A DNA stretch of 13,540 nucleotides from an uncultured Alistipes sp. GTDB taxonomy: Bacteria; Bacteroidota; Bacteroidia; Bacteroidales; Rikenellaceae. The translations under genes were made by a program, and so were the position numbers. The stretch is taken from contig CAAFWE010000220.1 of the NCBI GenBank assembly GCA_900766655.1, positions 1 to 13,540 on the forward strand, read 5' to 3'. A model generated the notes under the pieces. The model saw only the letters and a program-made list of their open reading frames with translations, was not told the DNA's origin and did not search any database. Shown here one piece after another: positions 7,901 to 13,540 of this stretch (its first letter is position 1; each line of letters opens with the position of its first letter).

Positions 7901-9421
7901 ATGGCAAAAGAGAACAAAAATAGCAGAAACCAAGGGGCCTACAACGATTTGGTGCCCGAGAATTTGGGTACCGTACCTCCGCAAGCAGTCGAGTTGGAGG
8001 AGGCTGTGCTTGGAGCATTGATGCTCGAGGCGGACAAGATTACCGAGGTGCAGGAGTACCTCACCGAGGCATCGTTCTACAAGGAGGAGCACCGCCTCAT
8101 CTTCCGTGTGATGAGTGAGCTCGCCTTGGCGCAGCAACCTATCGACCTCTTCACCGTAACCAATCAGCTCAAGTCGAGACGAGAGCTCACGAAGGTGGGT
8201 GGAGCGGGCTACCTTGCGCAACTTACTCAGCGCGTGGCTTCGGCAGCCAACATCGAGTTTCACTCGCGCATCATCACGCAGAAGCATATTCAGCGCGAGC
8301 TTATTCGTGCCTCGACCGAGATTCAGCGTCGCTCCTACGATAGCACCATCGATGTGAATGATCTCATCGGCTTTGCCGAGGGCGAGGTGCTCAAGATTAC
8401 CGAGGGCTATGTCAAGCGTTCGGTGCAGACTGCAAGCGACATTCTCCGCGCCACAATTCGCCAAATCGAGAAGGCTGCCGAGAACGATTCGCGCTACAGC
8501 GGTGTCTGCACTGGCTTCACCGACCTCGACAACCTCACACTCGGTTGGCAACCATCCGACCTTATCATCATTGCGGCACGCCCTGCGATGGGTAAGACAG
8601 CCTTCACCCTTACGATGGCTCGCAATATGGCGGTTGACTACGATGCTCCTGTGGCATTCTTCTCGTTGGAGATGTCGTCGGTGCAGTTGATGACTCGTCT
8701 GGTATGTGCCGAGACTGGTATCAGTGGTCAGACTATCCGTAGCGGTAAGCTCACCCCATCGGAGTGGAAGAGCCTCGAGACCAACACCAAGGCTCTGGGT
8801 ATGGCACCTCTCTACATTGACGATACGCCAGCATTGTCCATCTTCGAGTTCCGCTCGAAGGTGCGTCGATTGAAGGCAAATAACGATATCAAGATTATTA
8901 TGGTCGACTACTTGCAGCTGATGACAGCCGCTGGCCACGGTGACAAGGGTAACCGCGAGCAGGAGGTGGCATTCATCTCGCGCTCGTTGAAGGGTATTGC
9001 CAAGGAGCTGAATGTGCCTATCATCGCCCTCTCGCAGTTGAGTCGTGCCACCGAGTCGCGTGGAGGCTCGAAGCGTCCGCAGTTGAGTGACCTTCGTGAG
9101 TCGGGAGCTATCGAGCAGGATGCCGACCTTGTAGCATTCATCCACCGTCCCGAGTACTATGGCTTCACCGCTGGTCCAGGCGAGGAGCCAGTCGAGGGCT
9201 TGGCAGAGTTCATTGTGGCTAAGCACCGTAATGGCGCAGTCGACGATGTGAAGTTGCGTTTCATCAAGGATCAGGCCAAGTTTACCAACTGGGATCAGAT
9301 CAATACGGGTATGGGACAGCCACCATTCGACCAGTACGAGGAGATTGAGAGCGCACCGCTCCAACAATCGTCGCAGTCGGCTCTGCAGAACGCTACAAGC
9401 ACCGAATTTGCACCTTTCTAA
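7901..9421 (+). CDS. dnaB: Replicative DNA helicase (DnaB)
   Basis: A 506-residue replicative helicase that unwinds DNA as a hexamer ahead of the fork and recruits primase. I chose ATG 7901 over in-frame upstream codons because it follows a strong promoter directly, and upstream translation (from 7697) would run through comF and the promoter. Residues from about 24 to 125 ('VPPQAVELEEAVLGALML') form the DnaB N-terminal domain. The RecA-like ATPase domain starts near 200: 'GFTDLDNLTLGWQPSDLIIIAARPAMGKT' spans the start and Walker A (K232, T233). 'IIMVDYLQLM' is Walker B (D336), and 'LSQLSRATESR' plus 'SDLRESGAIEQDAD' are the conserved H3/H4 motifs with the arginine finger region. The C-terminal 'AKHRNGAVDDVKLRF' is also typical. 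There is no intein. The first 20 or so residues are a polar, probably disordered tail. Confidence 0.97.
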   Translation: MAKENKNSRNQGAYNDLVPENLGTVPPQAVELEEAVLGALMLEADKITEVQEYLTEASFYKEEHRLIFRVMSELALAQQPIDLFTVTNQLKSRRELTKVGGAGYLAQLTQRVASAANIEFHSRIITQKHIQRELIRASTEIQRRSYDSTIDVNDLIGFAEGEVLKITEGYVKRSVQTASDILRATIRQIEKAAENDSRYSGVCTGFTDLDNLTLGWQPSDLIIIAARPAMGKTAFTLTMARNMAVDYDAPVAFFSLEMSSVQLMTRLVCAETGISGQTIRSGKLTPSEWKSLETNTKALGMAPLYIDDTPALSIFEFRSKVRRLKANNDIKIIMVDYLQLMTAAGHGDKGNREQEVAFISRSLKGIAKELNVPIIALSQLSRATESRGGSKRPQLSDLRESGAIEQDADLVAFIHRPEYYGFTAGPGEEPVEGLAEFIVAKHRNGAVDDVKLRFIKDQAKFTNWDQINTGMGQPPFDQYEEIESAPLQQSSQSALQNATSTEFAPF

Positions 9422-9455
9422 CCAAAATTTACAACCAACCAAAAAACTCGTTTAT

Positions 9456-11858
9456 ATGAAGAGCTTTTTAAAACTTTTACTCCTTGTCGGTGTGCTATTT
9501 TCCGCTTGCCAGACCGACAAAACCATTGAGACGGAGGGTGTAACCTCGCTCGAAATCTCGATTCCGCAGACTCGCGTTTCGTTGGGTGAGAAGGTGGATG
9601 GGGTATATCCCCTCTATTGGAGCGAGGGCGATAGGATTTCGGTCAATGGCGTGGAGTCGTCGGAGATAGTCATCGATGCGAACAACCCAAGCAAGGCGCA
9701 GTTTACATTCGGTGCTACGGTCAACTATCCGCTCAATATCCTCTATCCATCGGGCTCGCGAGTACAATTTGTTGCCGAGCAGAGCTACGAGGAGGGCACA
9801 TTTGCCGAGGGTAGTGTGCCAATGTGTGGCTATGCGGCAAGCAAGGGCGATGCCATCTCGATGCAACACCTTGCTGCAGTGTTGCGCCTTCCAGTCAAGG
9901 CAAGTGCCGAGGGACAAACCCTTCACAAGATTGTTGTAACATCACCAAACGCACAACTTTGTGGCGAGTTTGCGGTTGATTGTCAGCTTGCCACAATCAC
10001 ACCTGTGGGCGAGGGCTTGCACAGCGTCACCTACATAGCGAATAGACCGCTTTCGACATCGTCGGAGCAGCTCTTCTATATTGCGTTGCCAGCTGTCGAG
10101 GTGGGCGAATGCACCGTTGAGTTCATCGACTCGAATGGCGAGAATATGGTTGCCTATTGGAGTGGCAACTCGCTCTTGGCGGGTGTGATGCGTGAGTTCA
10201 AGACCATCACCTACACTCCGAAAACACTCTATACGCTGGTATCGTTCGGTGTGGAGGAGGATGACTTAATCAATAGTGACTCTCAGGGCTATGTGCGCGA
10301 CACCAATGGCAACCCATTGAGTGGCGTGGTGGTTTCGGACGGAAGAAATTGTACTCGAACCGATGATAGAGGTTACTACAAGCTCAAGACCGATTTCTCG
10401 GCATCAAAGCATATCTTTGTGAGCATCCCAGCGGGCTACCGAGCACCGAAAAATAGCGAGGGTATGCCACTCTTTTATCACGTCATTACTCAGCGCGAGC
10501 GTTTGAATCGATACTGCGTTGCCGATTTCGAGTTCGAGCCTATCGAGGGCGATGCCAACCGCTACACTGTGTTTGTTGGTGCTGACCCTCAGCCTCGTGC
10601 CAAAAGTTCGAGCTACGACCGCTTCGCCTTCCACTCGTTGGATATCTGCGAAAACTTCTACCAAGATATGAAGGAGGCACGCGAGAAGATTACCGATCGC
10701 GAGGTCTATGGTCTGATGTTGGGCGATATCGTTCACGAAAATATGTCGCTCTATCCTACCTACACCGCAGGTATGCGTGCCTCGGGTGTGCAGGTCTTCA
10801 ATGTGATAGGCAACCACGACCACGACTACACAGCGACAACCGACAGAGATGGCGCAAGGGTATTTGAGCAATATTTTGGCCCATCGTACTACTCGGTAAA
10901 TCTCGGAAAGATTCACCTTGTGGTGTTGGATAACCTCATTATGAAGGTTGTCGATGGTAAACTTTCGTCGAGTGGTTACTCCTATGGACTGACCGACACC
11001 GAGTGGGAGTGGTTGCAGAACGATTTGAGCTATGTCGATGAGAATACGACCATCTTTGTAGCTACTCACGCCCCTATGTTCAAGACAAAGGGTCTTGGTG
11101 ACTACACCACAAGCTCAAGCACTAAACACGGTGCAGACTATGCTGCGCTCTTTGCCAAGTACAAGAAGGTGCATGCTTGGGCAGGACATACCCACGTGAC
11201 ATTCAACTACAACTATGATGCCTCGTCAAAACTCAAAAATGTGGAGGTGCATACTCTGGCTCGTTCAACTGGCGAGTTGTGGACCAACGAGTATTGCGTC
11301 TCGGGAACGCCACGCGGATATACCGTAGTCGAGGTCGATGGCGAGGATATATCGTGGAAGTTCAAGCCTACAATCTACCAGGCGAACTATATCGCTGGTA
11401 ACTTCGCCTACACTACGGGTGCTCCAGCCTACACCTACCGCGATTGGGACTTCGTCGATGGTGTTGCCAAGATGCGAGATACGGGTGAAACCCTCTCGGA
11501 GGAGTATCAGATGCACGGTTTTGCACCAAGTGTCTACGGCGATGGCAATGTCTATCTCGATATCTATCTGTGGGACGATAAGTGGGGTACTCCAAAGTAC
11601 AATGGCGTGGAGATGGAGCGTGTCGCCTACAATACATCTCTCTCCTACAATATGGCTTGGAAAGAGATGCGAATATTCTATTCGACCTACTGTACTACAT
11701 TGTCGAAAAATAGCGACTATATCGCACACGCAAATATGGCTCAACACAACACCCACCACACCCTCTTCCGCTCCCCTGAGAGCAGAACTTCGGGCTCGGG
11801 AACATTTACGGTGGTTGACCGCTTTGGTAATAACTATTCACGCACAATAAGTTGGTAA
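9456..11858 (+). CDS. Lipoprotein with fimbrillin-like domain and calcineurin-like phosphoesterase domain
   Basis: An 800-residue predicted lipoprotein; ATG 9456 is chosen because a signal peptide follows immediately ('FLKLLLLVGVLFSAC', lipidated C18). Residues about 25-268 resemble the fimbrillin-like/Mfa-like beta-sandwich family ('SLEISIPQTRVSLGEK', 'LYWSEGDRISVNG'). Residues about 278-345 ('GYVRDTNGNPLSGVVVSDG') are the small beta domain that precedes this class of phosphoesterase. From about 370 to 590 is the metallophosphoesterase core: D377-P-Q379, G423-D424, G452-N-H-D455, H538 ('ATHAP') and G577-H-T-H580, a complete two-metal site. The last 140 residues ('VVDRFGNNYSRTISW' at the end) fit the C-terminal domain of calcineurin-like phosphoesterases. 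It probably acts at the outer membrane or cell surface on a phosphodiester or phosphomonoester; the substrate is unknown. It begins 34 bases after dnaB without a visible promoter, and one base before its paralogue. Confidence 0.88.
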   Translation: MKSFLKLLLLVGVLFSACQTDKTIETEGVTSLEISIPQTRVSLGEKVDGVYPLYWSEGDRISVNGVESSEIVIDANNPSKAQFTFGATVNYPLNILYPSGSRVQFVAEQSYEEGTFAEGSVPMCGYAASKGDAISMQHLAAVLRLPVKASAEGQTLHKIVVTSPNAQLCGEFAVDCQLATITPVGEGLHSVTYIANRPLSTSSEQLFYIALPAVEVGECTVEFIDSNGENMVAYWSGNSLLAGVMREFKTITYTPKTLYTLVSFGVEEDDLINSDSQGYVRDTNGNPLSGVVVSDGRNCTRTDDRGYYKLKTDFSASKHIFVSIPAGYRAPKNSEGMPLFYHVITQRERLNRYCVADFEFEPIEGDANRYTVFVGADPQPRAKSSSYDRFAFHSLDICENFYQDMKEAREKITDREVYGLMLGDIVHENMSLYPTYTAGMRASGVQVFNVIGNHDHDYTATTDRDGARVFEQYFGPSYYSVNLGKIHLVVLDNLIMKVVDGKLSSSGYSYGLTDTEWEWLQNDLSYVDENTTIFVATHAPMFKTKGLGDYTTSSSTKHGADYAALFAKYKKVHAWAGHTHVTFNYNYDASSKLKNVEVHTLARSTGELWTNEYCVSGTPRGYTVVEVDGEDISWKFKPTIYQANYIAGNFAYTTGAPAYTYRDWDFVDGVAKMRDTGETLSEEYQMHGFAPSVYGDGNVYLDIYLWDDKWGTPKYNGVEMERVAYNTSLSYNMAWKEMRIFYSTYCTTLSKNSDYIAHANMAQHNTHHTLFRSPESRTSGSGTFTVVDRFGNNYSRTISW

Positions 11859-11859
11859 A

Positions 11860-13518
11860 ATGAGGAGACTATATTCGATATTTTTTGCAGTTGCGCTCCT
11901 TTTGGCGGGTTGTCAGAGCGACGCGACGCTCAAAAGCGAGGCTACAAACTCCGTTAGCCTCTCTCTTCCACAGACTCGCACCTCGTTGGGCGAGAAGGTG
12001 GGCGATGTCTACGCAGTGCTCTGGAGCGAGGGCGACAGAATCTCGGTGAATGGCGTGGAGTCGTCGGCTGCGACTATCGATGCGACAAATCCGAGCAACG
12101 CACAATTTACGCTGCCAACCTCGGTGAGCTATCCGCTCAATATTCTCTATCCATCGGGGCAGAATGTCACCTTCCCTGCCGAGCAGAGCTACCTCGAAGG
12201 CTCGTATGCCGAGGGTAGCGTGCCTATGTGCGGCTATGCGGCAAGCGAGAGCGAGACCATAGAGATGAGGCACTTAGCTGCGGTATTGCGCTTTCCTGTC
12301 AAGGCTGCAACCGAGGGCGTTACATTGCAAAAGATTGTTATAAAGTCGTTAGAAAATAGACGATTGTCGGGACTCTTCTCGGTCGATTGTCAGAATGCGA
12401 CTATCATCCCAACAAGCCAGTCGGGAAGTAGTGTGACCTACACCTTGCCATCCGACTTTGCGCTCTCGACCAGCGAGGAGAGCATCTTCTACATCTCGTT
12501 GCCTTCGGGCGAGACGGGGGCTTGTACGGTGGAGTTTATCGATGGCGAGGGTGGTTCGATGGTTGGCTCGTGGAGCTCGAAGAGTCTGCGTGCAGGCGTT
12601 GTTCGTGAGTTCAACACCATCACCTACCGCTCGGGCCTCAGTTGCGAGTTGCCAACATTCAAAGAGGAGGAGGACTCCTTCGACATCCCTTACACTACAG
12701 CTTGTGGCTATGTGCTCGATAGTGAGGGCAAAGCCATCTCGGGCGTGGCGGTGAGCGATGGTTTCTCGGTGGCCAAGACAAATGGTAATGGCTACTACGC
12801 ACTTCCAGTCACCAGCGACACATGGTATATCTACATCTCGGTGCCTTCCGAGTATGAGGTGCCGATCAATAGTTATGGTCAGCCTTGCTTCTATCAGCGA
12901 TACTCGTCCGAAAAGAACAACTACAACTTCACGCTGAAACCAATGGCGGGTGGCAAGGAGGAGAAGTTTGCCCTCGTTGTGCTGACCGATCTCCATGTCT
13001 CGACTGCATATCGTCAGGCACGATTCGAGCGCGAAGCGGTGCCAAGCATCCGTCGTCACATTGGCGAGATGGAGGCACAAGGCATCACCTGCTATGGCCT
13101 TACACTTGGCGACCTTATAAGCAATTCGGGCTCTACCGATACGAGTGTGCATCGTGAGCCTCTGCGATCGCTCCTTGCCGAGCAGAGTGTGGGTATGCCT
13201 GTATTTCAGGTTATGGGCAACCACGATAGCACATACTGCGACAAGAACAATCCGATATATGCCGATGCGACAAGCTCGACCTTCGACCTCAAGATGCACC
13301 CAATAAATCCATTACTATCGATGGTGACAACTTGGTGCTTCGAGGTGCCGGAAGCGGTGAGGGGGGTACTGAACTCTACATGGAATACCCTAATCAACCG
13401 GAAACAGATGGTGCTCTTTGGAGTTGCCCTCCACTTGTGTTGTTTCGTTATAATTTCGACAATGACAAACAATGGTCTGTTGATGAGAATTACGCCGATC
13501 GTAAGTTGGCAGATATAA
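11860..13518 (+). CDS. Paralogous fimbrillin-like/phosphoesterase lipoprotein, 3' half replaced (truncated, out of frame after about residue 479)
   Basis: Paralogue of the preceding gene in the same order and direction, starting one base after its stop. It has a canonical lipobox ('LLLAGC', C18), the fimbrillin-like domain (about 25-262, very similar to the first copy: 'LPQTRTSLGEK', 'LWSEGDRISVNGVESS'), and the small beta domain ('GYVLDSEGKAISGVAVSDG'). The start of the metallophosphoesterase core has D377-L-H379, G417-D418 and G453-N-H-D456. Similarity to the family stops at 'TFDLKM' (M479 at base 13294). The remaining 73 codons ('HPINPLLSMVTTWC...') look like random out-of-frame reading and end at TAA 13516-13518. 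The later metal-binding His (ATHAP) and GHTH motifs and the C-terminal domain are absent, so as written it cannot be a working enzyme. The cause is a join at about 13293 to a different gene. I treat it as disrupted or misassembled. Confidence 0.8.
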   Translation: MRRLYSIFFAVALLLAGCQSDATLKSEATNSVSLSLPQTRTSLGEKVGDVYAVLWSEGDRISVNGVESSAATIDATNPSNAQFTLPTSVSYPLNILYPSGQNVTFPAEQSYLEGSYAEGSVPMCGYAASESETIEMRHLAAVLRFPVKAATEGVTLQKIVIKSLENRRLSGLFSVDCQNATIIPTSQSGSSVTYTLPSDFALSTSEESIFYISLPSGETGACTVEFIDGEGGSMVGSWSSKSLRAGVVREFNTITYRSGLSCELPTFKEEEDSFDIPYTTACGYVLDSEGKAISGVAVSDGFSVAKTNGNGYYALPVTSDTWYIYISVPSEYEVPINSYGQPCFYQRYSSEKNNYNFTLKPMAGGKEEKFALVVLTDLHVSTAYRQARFEREAVPSIRRHIGEMEAQGITCYGLTLGDLISNSGSTDTSVHREPLRSLLAEQSVGMPVFQVMGNHDSTYCDKNNPIYADATSSTFDLKMHPINPLLSMVTTWCFEVPEAVRGVLNSTWNTLINRKQMVLFGVALHLCCFVIISTMTNNGLLMRITPIVSWQI

Positions 13519-13540
13519 AAACTGATGCTGCCCGTGGTAC
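13293..13540 (+). CDS. Partial right-handed beta-helix-like protein (5' end lost at the join, 3' end outside window)
   Basis: In the third frame, open from 13230 to the window end, the translation from 13293 reads 'DAPNKSITIDGDNLVLRGAG', then 'SGEGGTELYMEYPNQ', and continues without a stop for 82 codons. The 'ITIDGDNLVLRGAGSG' pattern resembles the first strands of parallel beta-helix proteins such as pectate-lyase-like or polysaccharide-lyase-like secreted proteins of Bacteroidota. No catalytic residues can be named from this fragment. No start codon is available in the frame near the join, so this is the middle of a gene whose 5' end lies elsewhere. GC here is about 45 percent against about 53 percent just upstream, Glu codons include GAA three times in five, and Ser uses no TCG, unlike the neighbouring genes. 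The family call is tentative; the frame itself is much more convincing than the phosphoesterase frame over the same bases. Confidence 0.5.

Noticed and set aside
7823..9442. Long open frame on the minus strand (539 codons) opposite dnaB
   Set aside because: It is produced by the strong codon bias of dnaB. Its translation is rich in His, Leu and Arg without domain features, and dnaB has every expected motif.
9345..9455. In-frame upstream extension of the first phosphoesterase into dnaB
   Set aside because: The extension is the out-of-frame dnaB tail. ATG 9456 is followed at once by a signal peptide and lipobox.
11265..11759. Minus-strand open frame opposite the first phosphoesterase
   Set aside because: It is a shadow of the C-terminal domain coding sequence, with no start context or domain.
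13297..13518. A novel hydrophobic C-terminal tail or membrane segment on the second phosphoesterase
   Set aside because: The segment ('VLFGVALHLCCFVIISTM') looks membrane-like, but it is an out-of-frame reading of a sequence that makes good sense in the third frame, so it is most likely an artefact of the join.

Overview
The window reads as a chromosomal segment from a member of the Bacteroidales (Bacteroidota), possibly Alistipes-like. The evidence is threefold. There is a perfect Bacteroidales-type -7 promoter element (TAnnTTTG) ahead of dnaB. There are lipoproteins combining a fimbrillin-like domain with a calcineurin-like phosphoesterase, an association I link with this order. Codon use is strongly biased to TCG for Ser and GAG for Glu, at medium GC. 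I could not place it at genus level. All supported genes lie on the + strand and are tightly packed; no gap exceeds about 160 bases, and I saw no tRNA, rRNA, CRISPR array or insertion sequence.

Layout: (1) 1-700 holds the 3' end of an Lrp/AsnC-family regulator and, one base later, a QueD/6-pyruvoyl-tetrahydropterin-synthase-like enzyme of the queuosine/pterin type. (2) 731-9421 is a replication and repair block: polA, an exported PHP-domain phosphoesterase, priA, a comF-type phosphoribosyltransferase overlapping priA, then dnaB behind its own recognisable promoter. PriA restarts stalled forks by recruiting the DnaB helicase, and Pol I fills gaps, so the block is functionally coherent apart from the exported PHP protein and the poorly understood ComF protein. 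(3) 9456-13518 is a tandem pair of paralogous surface or periplasmic lipoproteins. Each has a lipobox, a fimbrillin-like beta-sandwich domain, a small metallophosphatase N-terminal beta domain and a calcineurin-like metallophosphoesterase domain. The first is complete.

The most unusual place is the right end. The second phosphoesterase matches its family up to about base 13296, then abruptly loses all similarity, keeps only half of its metal ligands, and runs out of frame to a stop at 13518. From about 13293 a different reading frame (third frame, open to the window end) encodes what looks like the inner part of a right-handed beta-helix protein. GC is also lower there, about 45 percent against about 53 percent just before, by hand count. 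This is either a real deletion or recombination joint, a DNA-rearrangement site, or a chimeric assembly join. It should be resolved before anything is built on that gene.

Other points of note: two candidate sliding-clamp-binding pentapeptides in the Pol I linker, a palindrome abutting the dnaB promoter, and divergence of the first metal-binding motif between the two phosphoesterase paralogues.
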